A stretch of DNA of 61,230 bases, taken from NCBI GenBank assembly GCA_019635575.1, contig JAHBZF010000005.1, positions 1 to 61,230 on the forward strand, written 5' to 3'. Origin of the DNA: Pseudolabrys sp. (GTDB taxonomy: Bacteria; Pseudomonadota; Alphaproteobacteria; Rhizobiales; Xanthobacteraceae). The notes beneath the pieces were generated by a model that searched no databases, was not told where the DNA came from, and saw only the letters and a program-made list of their open reading frames with translations. Made by a program: the position numbers and the translations under genes. Shown here piece after piece: positions 1-8,173 of the stretch. Position 1 is the first letter of the stretch; every line of letters begins with the position of its first letter.

Positions 1-378
1 GAAGGTCTGCCCGGCGAACGCCTTGCCGTGGAGGCTGCCGTCCGGATTGCGGTCGAAGAAGCAGCCCCACTCCGATTCCAACTCACGAATGCGACGCTGC
101 GCCGTGGTGACGAGGGTCCAGGCGAGGTCCTGGTCGTTCAACCACTTGCCGCCCTCGATCGTGTCCATGAAATGGCGCTCGATCGAATCGCCCTTGTGCA
201 GCGAGACGTTGTAGCCGCCCTGCACCATGCGGGTGCAGCCGCATTTGCCGAGCAGGCCCTTGGTGGCGACGGTGATGTCGAGCTTCGGGTCGGCGGCGTG
301 CGCATGCAGCGCTGCGAACAGGCCGGCGCCGCCGCTGCCGAGAATGAGAATGTCCGTTCGCAGGCGTTCGATCGGCAT
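1..378 (-). CDS. Succinate dehydrogenase/fumarate reductase-like flavoprotein subunit, partial (C-terminus beyond the window)
   Basis: Translation from the ATG at 378 gives an FAD-binding Rossmann start (ILILGSGGAGLFAALHA) followed by KCGCTRMVQGGYN, the position of the SdhA/FrdA/NadB flavin loop. Only the first 126 residues lie in the window. It is the last gene of a leftward operon B-C-D-A and begins 2 bp after the preceding membrane-subunit gene, so it should be the catalytic subunit of that complex. In canonical SdhA and FrdA a histidine two residues after the Ser/Lys stretch carries the covalent FAD. The aligned residue here appears to be cysteine, so flavin may be bound non-covalently, as in L-aspartate oxidase. 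Family placement is firm, the direction of the reaction (succinate oxidation or fumarate reduction) is not. Confidence 0.88.
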   Translation of the reverse strand, partial: MPIERLRTDILILGSGGAGLFAALHAHAADPKLDITVATKGLLGKCGCTRMVQGGYNVSLHKGDSIERHFMDTIEGGKWLNDQDLAWTLVTTAQRRIRELESEWGCFFDRNPDGSLHGKAFAGQTF

Positions 379-380
379 GA

Positions 381-725
381 CTAGAACACCCGCACGAGGA
401 AATAGACCGCGACCAGCGCGGCGACGACGATGAGGCCGAGCGCGCGCACCGCCTGTCCGCCGCGCCACGACATGTTTTCCAGCGCGAGGAGCCGCAGCCC
501 GCCGAGCATGTGCACGGCGAGGAGGCCGACCAGCATGCTCTCGGAGAATTTCACCAAGGGCTGGTCGGTCCAGCGCAGGAAAGTGTCGAGCTGCGCCTCG
601 CCGCGAATGGCAAGCCCAAGCACCAGAAAATGAAACGGCAGGAAGATCGCGAGCCCGAGCCCGGACAGGCGATGGATCATCGCCGCGATCCACAAGGGCC
701 GCGTGCGGTTGGCGAGCATGCTCAT
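381..725 (-). CDS. Succinate dehydrogenase/fumarate reductase-like membrane anchor, cytochrome b556 type
   Basis: A 114-residue protein with three predicted membrane helices. The first helix region contains HRLSGLGLAIFLPFHFLVL and the second AVHMLGGLRLL, the histidine-bearing pattern of the cytochrome b556 anchor of complex II. The ATG at 725 overlaps the stop of the upstream anchor gene by an ATGA junction, so translation is probably coupled. Its likely job is to anchor the flavoprotein and iron-sulfur subunits and to contribute heme and quinone binding. Both helices carry histidines that could ligate heme b. An in-frame upstream extension lies wholly inside the preceding gene and was rejected. 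Confidence 0.82.
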   Translation of the reverse strand: MSMLANRTRPLWIAAMIHRLSGLGLAIFLPFHFLVLGLAIRGEAQLDTFLRWTDQPLVKFSESMLVGLLAVHMLGGLRLLALENMSWRGGQAVRALGLIVVAALVAVYFLVRVF

Positions 726-1051
726 GGCAGCACCACGGCGACGACGGCGCGGAGCCCAAGCCCGGCGAGCGCAAGGCCGAACAGGATCGCGAACCCGTCG
801 ATGGCGCGGCGCGGCAGCGGCGTCCATTCAATCAGAATGGTTCGCACGCCGATGGCCGCGTGGACCGACACCGCAGCGACGAACACGCCATAGAACAGTC
901 CCCACGAAATGCTGCCGCGTGTGCGCGCCAGAATCTGCGCGGCGGAAAGCCCGCTACCCATGGCGTAGAAGATGACGACGAGATGGACGACGACGAGCGG
1001 CGCCATCAGCGCCGCGGTGGCCCGTTGCCAGGCATAGAGTGCGACGTTCAT
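722..1051 (-). CDS. Succinate dehydrogenase/fumarate reductase-like membrane anchor, second subunit
   Basis: A 109-residue three-helix membrane protein that starts MNVALYAWQRATAALMAPL. Histidines lie in helix one (PLVVVHLVVI) and helix two (VSVHAAIGVR), consistent with heme or quinone contact. The ATG at 1051 overlaps the stop codon of the iron-sulfur subunit (ATGA), and its own stop overlaps the next anchor gene the same way. The four-gene order B-C-D-A is unlike the common sdhCDAB order of Alphaproteobacteria, which suggests a second complex II-like enzyme rather than the housekeeping one. The sequence is too variable to assign as SdhC or SdhD by name. Confidence 0.82.
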   Translation of the reverse strand: MNVALYAWQRATAALMAPLVVVHLVVIFYAMGSGLSAAQILARTRGSISWGLFYGVFVAAVSVHAAIGVRTILIEWTPLPRRAIDGFAILFGLALAGLGLRAVVAVVLP

Positions 1052-1770
1052 GGCTTCATCTCGCCCTTGAGATACGCGGCGAGGCTCTTGCGCTTCAACC
1101 CGGCGATGGAGCGCGTCGGGTTGAGCCCCACCGGGCAGAACTCCTGGCACGATTGATGCGAATGGCAGGAGTGGCAGCCGCTGCCTTCGGATACCGCGAT
1201 CAGCCGCTCGCGGTTGCCGGCGTCGCGCACGTCGTTGACTAGCGTCCAGGCACGGTTGAGCTGCGCCGGGCCGAGATAGTCCTTGTCCCACTTCACCGTG
1301 TCGCAAGAGGCGTAGCAGACGCCGCAATTGATGCACTCGATGGCGGCATCGGCTTCGCGGCGCTGCGGCGTCGCCGGATCGATCGGCTCGACCGGATCGT
1401 TGCGCGTCTTCGACGGCGCGAAGCGGCCCTTGGCGCGCTGCCACTTGCCGAAGAACTCGCGCATGTCGGCGGCGAGATCCTTGATCACCGGCATGTTCTC
1501 GAGCGGCGCGACGGTGAGCTTGCCGCCCTCGGCGACCTTCGACACATGCGTGCGGCAGGTCCAGCGCGCGCGGCCGTTCACCTGCATCGCGCAGGAGCCG
1601 CACATGCCCACGCGGCAGGCGAAGCGGTAGGATAGCGTTGCGTCGAGATGCCGTTGCACATAAGTGACGACGTCGAGCACCGTCTGACTCTCGCGCGCCG
1701 GTACGGCATAATCGACATAGCGGCCGTCGCTGCCGCCGCGCCACAACGAGACCTGTAAAGTGTCAGCCAT
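1048..1770 (-). CDS. Succinate dehydrogenase/fumarate reductase-like iron-sulfur subunit
   Basis: A 240-residue iron-sulfur protein with all three cluster motifs. Cys52, Cys57, Cys60 and Cys72 form the plant-type 2Fe-2S site. Cys146, Cys149, Cys152 and Cys156 form a 4Fe-4S site. Cys202, Cys208 and Cys212 form the last cluster (CHSHQSCQEFCPVGLNPTR), with an extra Cys199 just before it. It would pass electrons between the flavoprotein and the membrane quinone site on the cytoplasmic face of the inner membrane. The ATG at 1770 lies 3 bp after the sulfite-oxidase-like gene, so all five genes appear to be one transcription unit. Confidence 0.93.
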   Translation of the reverse strand: MADTLQVSLWRGGSDGRYVDYAVPARESQTVLDVVTYVQRHLDATLSYRFACRVGMCGSCAMQVNGRARWTCRTHVSKVAEGGKLTVAPLENMPVIKDLAADMREFFGKWQRAKGRFAPSKTRNDPVEPIDPATPQRREADAAIECINCGVCYASCDTVKWDKDYLGPAQLNRAWTLVNDVRDAGNRERLIAVSEGSGCHSCHSHQSCQEFCPVGLNPTRSIAGLKRKSLAAYLKGEMKP

Positions 1771-1773
1771 TCC

Positions 1774-2874
1774 TCATCTCACAGTCACCGGCACGCGCTG
1801 CGCCGCATTGTTGCCCATACCGGCATTGTCCCAGGGCGGGTCGAACGGCTGGGTATTGCCGTTCGCGTCGGTCGCCCGGCAGGTCAGAATGTGCTCGCCC
1901 GGCGTCGCGGTCCAGCGATAACGCCAGCCGCGCCACGCATATAACCCCTGCGGCGGATCGAGCGTCGCCGGGTTCCAGACGCCATCGACGCCGACCTCGA
2001 CCAACGCAATCGGCACGCCGCCGCCGGACCAGGCACGGCCGGTCAGTTCGTGTACGCCGGCCTCGACGATGCGGTGGCGCGTGTACCAGTCGGGCATGCC
2101 CGGCGGCGTCATCAGCGATTTCACGCGCAGATGCGTCACCGGCGTGCCGACGTCGCCCTTCTTCTGCCGGTAGATGTAATTGCCGATCTGCTGATAGCCG
2201 TCGAACGGCTTGTCCAAAACCTCGATACGGTCGAGCCATTTGACGCTCGCCATGCCGAACCAGCCGGGCACGATCAGCCGCAGCGGAAAGCCGTGCTGTG
2301 GCAGCAGCGGCGCGCCATTCATGGCCCAGACCAGGAGTACATCGTCCTGCATCGCCAGCGCCGGCGTCAGGCTGCGGCCGAAATCGTGCTCGCGGCCCGC
2401 ATCGATGCCGCGGTCGCGGCCGAGAAACGCCACGTCGCGCGCCGCGTCGGTGAGGCCGGCGCGCTCCAGCACATGTCGCAGCGGCGTGCCGGTCCACTCC
2501 GCGGTGCCGACCGCGCCGTATTCCCACGGCTGCGTCTGCCAGCGCGGATTGACGTTGGCGCGGCCGTTGCCGGCGCACTCCAGCGTCACCCGGAGTGTGC
2601 GCTGCGGCATTTCACGCAGCGCAGCAATCGTCAGGTCGAGCGGTCGCCGCACGCAGCCGGTCACCGACAGCCGCCACGCGGCTTCGTCGGCGACGAACGG
2701 CACGTCGAAATGGATCAGCAGGAAATGCAGGCCCGCGGGCGTGACATCGTAGCGCAGCGCCTCCAGCGGCAGGCCCGAATTGCGGTTCGCCAGCCCCACT
2801 TCCTCGCGCGCGAAATCGCCCGCCGTGTGCACGCGCGGGGCGCTGGCCGCGCGAGAAGAGGAAACCGAGGTCAT
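1774..2874 (-). CDS. Sulfite oxidase family molybdopterin-dependent oxidoreductase
   Basis: A 366-residue protein with the sulfite oxidase fold order. The molybdopterin-binding domain contains RVTLECAGNGR, with Cys100 as the expected molybdenum thiolate ligand. A C-terminal Mo-co dimerisation domain follows from about residue 250. No N-terminal heme domain or signal peptide is seen, and no partner c-type cytochrome lies beside it. The ATG at 2874 was chosen over an upstream TTG because homologous sequence begins there. Family knowledge supports oxidation of sulfite or an organic S- or N-oxide substrate, but the true substrate is unknown. It directly precedes the complex II-like operon, which could accept or supply quinone electrons. 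That functional link is an inference from gene order only. Confidence 0.85.
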   Translation of the reverse strand: MTSVSSSRAASAPRVHTAGDFAREEVGLANRNSGLPLEALRYDVTPAGLHFLLIHFDVPFVADEAAWRLSVTGCVRRPLDLTIAALREMPQRTLRVTLECAGNGRANVNPRWQTQPWEYGAVGTAEWTGTPLRHVLERAGLTDAARDVAFLGRDRGIDAGREHDFGRSLTPALAMQDDVLLVWAMNGAPLLPQHGFPLRLIVPGWFGMASVKWLDRIEVLDKPFDGYQQIGNYIYRQKKGDVGTPVTHLRVKSLMTPPGMPDWYTRHRIVEAGVHELTGRAWSGGGVPIALVEVGVDGVWNPATLDPPQGLYAWRGWRYRWTATPGEHILTCRATDANGNTQPFDPPWDNAGMGNNAAQRVPVTVR

Positions 2875-2997
2875 CGCTGCGATCCGCAAAATCGGATCAG
2901 ACCCTAGCAAGCTTGGCTGTTGCTGCAAGCCGCGTTTTCGGTGTCAACTCGCATCCCCGCCATTCTCCTTTCACCACACATCGTCAGGCAGGCGCGA

Positions 2998-5253
2998 ATG
3001 CCGTATTCCGACTATCGTCCCGATCTCATGGGTTCTGCGACGCTGGAGCCGTCCGGCCGGATCGAAGCCGGCTCGATGCAGAGCTTCACGCTGACCTACA
3101 CTGCCGGGCGGTTCGGCCTCGACGACACCGGCTCGCTGAAGATCGGCTTCCGCTTCGCGACGGATTTCGGACCCGTGCAGTTCACCGATCCGAAGGCCGC
3201 GGGCTACACCACGGTGGAGGCGTCGAACGGCGCGACGCTCGACGTCAAATGGGAGTTCAAGCGCAACATCCGGCCATGGAGCCGCTCGCTCTATATCGGC
3301 GTGGTCAAGGAATTCCTCGCGCCCGGCGACACCATTACCATCCGCTTCGGCGACCGCCGTCAGGGTTCGCCCGGCATCCGCGTGCAGACCTATTGCGAAT
3401 CCGAGTTTGAATTTCGCGTGCTTACCGACGCCATCGCCACCTATGACTATGTGGCGCTGCCGGTGAGCCCGCAGATCAACATCGTGCCGGGGCCGGGCGT
3501 GCGCTGGACCGCGCTGCTGCCGAGCGCGGTACGCGCCGGCACGCCGTTTTCGCTGGCTTTGAAGATCGACGACAAATGGGGCAACCCGTCCGATCAGGTA
3601 GAGCGCACCGTGCATCTCGCCGCCGAGGGCGCGATCGAAGGCTTACCGGAGACGGTGACGATCAGGCGCGGCGAGTTCGGCGCGGTGGTGAAAGATTTGC
3701 GCGTCGCCGCGCCCGGCGTGGTGGGCATCAGCGTGCGCGACGACAACGGCGTGGAAATCTGCCGTGCCAATCCGCTCGCGGTGCTTGCCGCCGATGCGCC
3801 GCTCGTGCATTTCTGGGGCGACACCCACGGGCAATCGAACGAAACGCTCGGTACCAATTCGGCGCGCGATTATTTCGCGTTCGGCCGCGATAAGGCGCAT
3901 CTCGACGTGATGGGCCATCAGGGCAACGACTTCCAGATCACCGGCGCGTTCTGGCGCGAACTGAACGTGCTGACGAAGGAGTTCGACCAGTCGGGCCGCT
4001 TCGTCTGCATTCCCGGCTACGAATGGTCGGCCAACACCGCGGTCGGCGGCGACCGCAACGTGCATTACCGGCACGAGGGCGAGAAAATCCATCGCTCCTC
4101 GCATGCGCAGATCGCCGACGCCATCGACATCGTCGACGAGAACAGCGACGCGCACACCGCGCACGAACTGTTCGAGAAACTGAAGGGCAAGGATTGCGTC
4201 GTGCTCGCCCATGTGGGCGGCCGCTATGCCGACGTGAAATTCGCCCATGACGGAACGCTGGAAACGGCGGTGGAGGTGCATTCGGCGTGGGGCACGTTCG
4301 AATGGATTCTGCACGACGCGTTCGAGAAGAACTATCGCGTCGGCGTCATGGGCAATTCCGACGGTCATAAAGGCCGTCCCGGCGCGTGCTATCCGGGCGC
4401 CTCGTTCTTCGGCAGCATGGGCGGGCTGACCTGCTTTCTCGCCGACAAGCTCGACCGCGACGGCATCTTCGACGCGATGCGTCGGCGGCATCACTACGGC
4501 ACCACCGGCAACCGTGCCCTCGCCGATGTCTCGGTGGTGCTTGGGAGCGACGGTGCGGTGTTCGACCGCGATCCGGCGTTGCAGAAAACCAGATCGCAGA
4601 CCACGCGCCGTCTCATCATGGGCGATATCGCCCATGTGACGGACGATACGGTGGAGTGGCACATCGACGTCGCCGGCTCGGCGCCGATCGAGCGGCTCGA
4701 CCTTTATGACGGCCTCGAGACGCTGGAAACGATCCGGCCCTATGAGGCGAAGCAGCTCGGTCGCCGCGTGCGGTTCGTCTACGAGGGCGCGGAATATCGC
4801 GGCCGCGCGCGCACGACCGTCTGGGACGGTTCGATCGAGATCGCTGGCAACCGCATCCTGCGCGCTGCCGTCATCAACAACTGGAATCTCGACCGCGGCA
4901 TTCAGGAGCAGACCGATAGCGCGGTGCGCTTCAAGGCGGTCACGACCGGAAACTACGGCGCCATCGACCTGTGGCTGGCGGAGGAGGGCGGCACGCTGCG
5001 CTTCAAGACCGCGCCGGTGTCGGGCGAGGTGGAGATCAAATCGCTCGGCGTCGAGCCGCGCGTGTTCAAGGCCGGCGGTCTCGACCGCGCGGTGAGTGTG
5101 CAACGCCTGCCGGAAACCATGACTACGTCGCGGCTGACGCTCAAGCGGCCGATCAAGCTGCGGCGCGAGGGCGACACGCGGCTTTACATCCGTATGCAGC
5201 AGGAAGACGGCCACCGGCTATGGACCAGCCCGGTCTATCTGTTCCGCGACTAG
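2998..5253 (+). CDS. DUF3604 domain protein (PHP-like metallohydrolase family)
   Basis: A 751-residue protein. The first 250 residues are beta-rich with no recognised motif. From about residue 271 it has HFWGDTHGQSNETLGT, then GHQGNDFQIT, CIPGYEWS, VVLAHVGG and GNSDGHKGRPGA, which are the conserved blocks of DUF3604 and resemble the metal-binding blocks of PHP-type phosphoesterases. The last 200 residues are again beta-rich and may bind substrate. There is no signal peptide. An in-frame TTG lies 78 bp upstream but the ATG at 2998 is preferred. It diverges from the sulfite-oxidase operon and converges on an aldolase gene. The biochemical role of DUF3604 is not established, so no function is assigned. 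Confidence 0.85.
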   Translation: MPYSDYRPDLMGSATLEPSGRIEAGSMQSFTLTYTAGRFGLDDTGSLKIGFRFATDFGPVQFTDPKAAGYTTVEASNGATLDVKWEFKRNIRPWSRSLYIGVVKEFLAPGDTITIRFGDRRQGSPGIRVQTYCESEFEFRVLTDAIATYDYVALPVSPQINIVPGPGVRWTALLPSAVRAGTPFSLALKIDDKWGNPSDQVERTVHLAAEGAIEGLPETVTIRRGEFGAVVKDLRVAAPGVVGISVRDDNGVEICRANPLAVLAADAPLVHFWGDTHGQSNETLGTNSARDYFAFGRDKAHLDVMGHQGNDFQITGAFWRELNVLTKEFDQSGRFVCIPGYEWSANTAVGGDRNVHYRHEGEKIHRSSHAQIADAIDIVDENSDAHTAHELFEKLKGKDCVVLAHVGGRYADVKFAHDGTLETAVEVHSAWGTFEWILHDAFEKNYRVGVMGNSDGHKGRPGACYPGASFFGSMGGLTCFLADKLDRDGIFDAMRRRHHYGTTGNRALADVSVVLGSDGAVFDRDPALQKTRSQTTRRLIMGDIAHVTDDTVEWHIDVAGSAPIERLDLYDGLETLETIRPYEAKQLGRRVRFVYEGAEYRGRARTTVWDGSIEIAGNRILRAAVINNWNLDRGIQEQTDSAVRFKAVTTGNYGAIDLWLAEEGGTLRFKTAPVSGEVEIKSLGVEPRVFKAGGLDRAVSVQRLPETMTTSRLTLKRPIKLRREGDTRLYIRMQQEDGHRLWTSPVYLFRD

Positions 5254-5257
5254 CGCA

Positions 5258-6043
5258 TCAGCTCCGATAGCTTGGGTCGATCCGGTCGAGATGCCGCAGC
5301 ATTGCCGGCCACTCGACCTCGCCGAACGGCGCGCCGTCGCTGTCGAAACCCTGCTCTGCGGTCTTGAGGCTGACGCTTTCGGGTACGGCATTGAGACGAC
5401 GGCCGGTGGCCATCGCCATGAGCTGGACCTGACACGCCTTCTCCAGATGATGCAGGATGCTGAACGCCAGTGGGATCGAGCGCGCCGCGACCAGCAGGCC
5501 GTGGTTGCGCAGGATCATCGCTGGATACGAACCCAGATCGCGCACCAGCCGCGCGCGTTCGTCGAGATCGAGGGCGAGCCCCTCGTAATCGTGATAGCCG
5601 AGCCGTTGATAGAACAGTTGCGCGTGCTGCGACAGCGGCAGCAGTCCTTCCTCCAGCATCGAGACGGCGACGCCGGCGGTCGAATGGGTGTGGATCACGC
5701 AGCGCGCATCGTCGCGCCCGCCATGCACCGCGCTGTGAATGACGAACCCCGCCTTGTGTATGCGCGCATTGCTGCCATCGACCACGTTTCCATCGAGGTC
5801 GATCCGCACCAGATTCGAGGCCGTCACCTCGTCGAACGCCATGCCGAAAGCGTTGAGCAGGAAATGCTCCTGCGGCCCCGGCACGCGCGCGGAGATGTGG
5901 GTGAATACCAGATCGGTCCAGCCGAACAGCGCCACCAGGCGATAGCAGGCGGCGAGCTGCACCCGCGTCTCCCATTCCTCCGCGGAAAATGGCGAGGCGG
6001 CTTGCGCAGCGGTTTGGGTTTTGGCGGTCATGCTGGTAACCAC
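5258..6043 (-). CDS. Class II aldolase/adducin family protein
   Basis: A 261-residue protein with the class II aldolase fold. The zinc ligands are recognisable in CVIHTHSTAG and AMILRNHGLL, and FTHISARVPG is the usual N-terminal block. Family members cleave or epimerise phosphorylated sugars, or decarboxylate or dehydrate small hydroxy acids. The substrate cannot be read here. The GTG at 6043 is chosen because AGGAG sits 8 nt upstream, an internal ATG at 6031 has no such site. It follows the Bug binding-protein gene by 22 bp on the same strand, and a LysR gene diverges from that unit, so the aldolase may act on the carboxylate that the Bug protein captures. Confidence 0.88.
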   Translation of the reverse strand: MVTSMTAKTQTAAQAASPFSAEEWETRVQLAACYRLVALFGWTDLVFTHISARVPGPQEHFLLNAFGMAFDEVTASNLVRIDLDGNVVDGSNARIHKAGFVIHSAVHGGRDDARCVIHTHSTAGVAVSMLEEGLLPLSQHAQLFYQRLGYHDYEGLALDLDERARLVRDLGSYPAMILRNHGLLVAARSIPLAFSILHHLEKACQVQLMAMATGRRLNAVPESVSLKTAEQGFDSDGAPFGEVEWPAMLRHLDRIDPSYRS

Positions 6044-6065
6044 GGCATTGGCTCCTGATCGGTGT

Positions 6066-7046
6066 TCAGTTCATCTGGATATTGGCGGCGCGGATCACGT
6101 CGCCCCATTTCTTCGTTTCGCTCGCCATGTAGCGTTTCATTTCGTCGGGGCTGCTTTGCAGCGGATCGATGCCGGCATCCATCAGCTTCTGTTTCACCTC
6201 GGCCGAGCCGATGATCTGCACGTAAAGGTCGTGCAGGCGCGTGACGATCTCTGCCGGCGTCTTGGTGGGCAGCACGAAGCCCTGCCAGGCCCAGGCTTCA
6301 AAGCCGGGATAGGTCGCGGCGATGGTCGGCACGCCGGGCAGGCCGGCAAACGGTGTCGGCGAGGCGACGCCGAGCGCCTTGATCTTTGGATTCGAGAGCT
6401 GCGCGCGCGCCGTCGCGTAATCGACGAACATCATGCCAACCTCGCCGCCGAGCAGGCCCTGCACCGCCGGCGCCGCGCCGCGATAGGGCACGTGGGTGAG
6501 CTTGATCTTGGCGACCTGGCTGAACAATTCCGCCGCGAGATGGAACGGGCTGCCGATGCCGGAACTGGCATAGTCGATCATCCCCGGCTTGGAATTCGCC
6601 TCATGCGCAAGCTCGGCGACCGAGTTGGCCTTGACCAGATCGGCGTTGACCAGCAGTACGATGGCGAAGCGTCCGGTGAGTGAGATCGGCGCGAAATCCG
6701 CCTGCGGATCGTAGGGAAGTTTTTTGTAGAGCGAGACATTGGCGGCGAAGGTCGCGGTGTCGCCGAGCAGGAAGGTGTAGCCGTCGGCGGCGGCCTTGGC
6801 GACCATGTCGGCGCCGACGATGGTGGCGGCCCCGGGCTTGTTCTCGATGATGACCGGCTGGCCGAGCTTGTCGGCCATCAACGGCCCGACGACGCGGGCA
6901 AAGAAATCCGTGCCGCCGCCGGCCGGATAGGGAACGATCAGCCGGATCGGCCGGGTCGGATAGGTCGGCTGAGCCCATCCCGTGCGCGTCGCGAAGGCCG
7001 ATGCCGCAACGGCGCTGGAGGCCAGGAACGATCGCCGTGAGATCAT
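6066..7046 (-). CDS. Bug family tripartite tricarboxylate transporter substrate-binding protein
   Basis: A 326-residue periplasmic binding protein. The N-terminus MISRRSFLASSAVAASA is a twin-arginine-like signal, which is less usual for this family than a Sec signal. The body has the Bug signatures YPTRPIRLIVPYPAGGG near the start and the central LTHVPYRGAAPA. Bug proteins capture small carboxylates or aromatic acids for TctAB-type carriers. No membrane subunits lie nearby, as is common for the many orphan copies in Alpha- and Betaproteobacteria. GGGGGAA stands 7 nt before the ATG at 7046. It is first in a two-gene unit with the aldolase and is divergent from the LysR gene, which probably controls both. 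Confidence 0.92.
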   Translation of the reverse strand: MISRRSFLASSAVAASAFATRTGWAQPTYPTRPIRLIVPYPAGGGTDFFARVVGPLMADKLGQPVIIENKPGAATIVGADMVAKAAADGYTFLLGDTATFAANVSLYKKLPYDPQADFAPISLTGRFAIVLLVNADLVKANSVAELAHEANSKPGMIDYASSGIGSPFHLAAELFSQVAKIKLTHVPYRGAAPAVQGLLGGEVGMMFVDYATARAQLSNPKIKALGVASPTPFAGLPGVPTIAATYPGFEAWAWQGFVLPTKTPAEIVTRLHDLYVQIIGSAEVKQKLMDAGIDPLQSSPDEMKRYMASETKKWGDVIRAANIQMN

Positions 7047-7137
7047 GGTCGTATTCCCCCGTTTGTGCGCCATGCGGATAAGCCGGCGCTTGCGCGCACC
7101 GTGCGGGGCGGCGGGGGAAATGAGAATTGCAAATGCC

Positions 7138-7157
7138 GGAACGTTTAATAACATTCC
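7138..7157. promoter_or_regulatory. Candidate operator for the divergent LysR regulator
   Basis: GGAACGTT-TAAT-AACATTCC is an 8-bp dyad with a single mismatch pair and a 4-nt spacer, in the 136-bp gap between the Bug gene (start 7046) and the LysR gene (start 7183). Its AT-rich centre and place just upstream of the regulator fit an autoregulatory LysR site. Binding is inferred, only the symmetry is seen. Confidence 0.4.
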
Positions 7158-7182
7158 CGATATCAATCGGAATCTAGGGCTG

Positions 7183-8133
7183 ATGGACTTCCAAACCCAC
7201 CTCACGATCCGGCAGTTGCGGCTGCTGAAAGTGCTCGGCAAGGAGCTCAATCTGCGCCGCGCGGCGGAGGTGTTGAACTCCTCGCAGCCCGCGGTGTCGC
7301 GCAGCCTGATGGAGATTGAGGCGGCGCTCGGCGCTCGGCTGTTCGAGCGCAGCACGCGCAAGGTGACAGTGACGCCGGTCGGGCGCAATCTGATTTGGCA
7401 CGCCGAGCGGATTCTCGGCGATCTCGAACAGGCGCAGAGCGATTTTCAGGCGCTGTCGCGCGGGGCTGCTGGCGGACTCGATGTCGGCGTGCTGCGCGGT
7501 TTCTCGCCGGCCGTCCTCGCCGATGCCGTGACCCTGATGAATACGCGCATGCCGCGGATCGACATCCGGTTTCGCGAAGGCTTCGTCGAGGATCACGTCG
7601 ACAATCTCGAACACGGCCGCGTCGATCTGGTGTTGAGCCATCTCGAACTGCCATCGTTGTCGAAGCAGATCGTGGTCGATCCGCTGTATGAGGATTCGAT
7701 CGGCCTGTTGACCTCGCGCAAGCATCCGCTGGCGCGGCGCAAGCGCGTCGAATGGCGCGAGATCGCCGATTACCCGTGGGTGGCCCCGCCGGTCGGCACC
7801 ACGGTGCGGCTTGCGCTCGAGCGCATGCCGCTGAACCTGTCGCTGAAGAAGGAGCGGCGGCCGATGATCGAGGTGACGGCGCCGCATTTCGCGGTGGCGG
7901 TGATCCGCCGCAATCACGATGCGATCGCGGCGATGCCTATGCAGCTTGCCCGCTGGTTCGATGCCGAGCTCGGCGCCGCGCAATGCCTGAGGATGGAGAG
8001 CAGCCTGCTGACCTGGCCGCTTTATTCGGCGCGGCTGCGCACGCGGCAGATTTCCGACGCGGCGCGGCTGTTCGTCGATTGTCTCAAGACGGTGGCCGGG
8101 GCGCAGGCGGCGGCGCGTTCCGCCACCGCCTGA
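7183..8133 (+). CDS. LysR family transcriptional regulator
   Basis: A 316-residue regulator that begins MDFQTHLTIRQLRLLKVLG. The winged helix-turn-helix spans about residues 8-67 (LRRAAEVLNSSQPAVSRSL), and a LysR effector-binding domain follows from about residue 95. Longer in-frame starts reach back into the divergent promoter region and were rejected. It most likely responds to the substrate or product of the adjacent aldolase and Bug protein pair, with which it shares a promoter region. The effector is unknown. Confidence 0.93.
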   Translation: MDFQTHLTIRQLRLLKVLGKELNLRRAAEVLNSSQPAVSRSLMEIEAALGARLFERSTRKVTVTPVGRNLIWHAERILGDLEQAQSDFQALSRGAAGGLDVGVLRGFSPAVLADAVTLMNTRMPRIDIRFREGFVEDHVDNLEHGRVDLVLSHLELPSLSKQIVVDPLYEDSIGLLTSRKHPLARRKRVEWREIADYPWVAPPVGTTVRLALERMPLNLSLKKERRPMIEVTAPHFAVAVIRRNHDAIAAMPMQLARWFDAELGAAQCLRMESSLLTWPLYSARLRTRQISDAARLFVDCLKTVAGAQAAARSATA

Positions 8134-8173
8134 TGTTGCTCAATCCCGATGGGGGATCGTCACACGGCCTTGC

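Noticed and set aside
3643-5214. 523-codon open frame on the minus strand opposite the DUF3604 gene
   Set aside because: It is an antisense shadow produced by high GC at third codon positions; its translation is His/Arg/Ala/Val-rich without domains, while the plus frame has family motifs.
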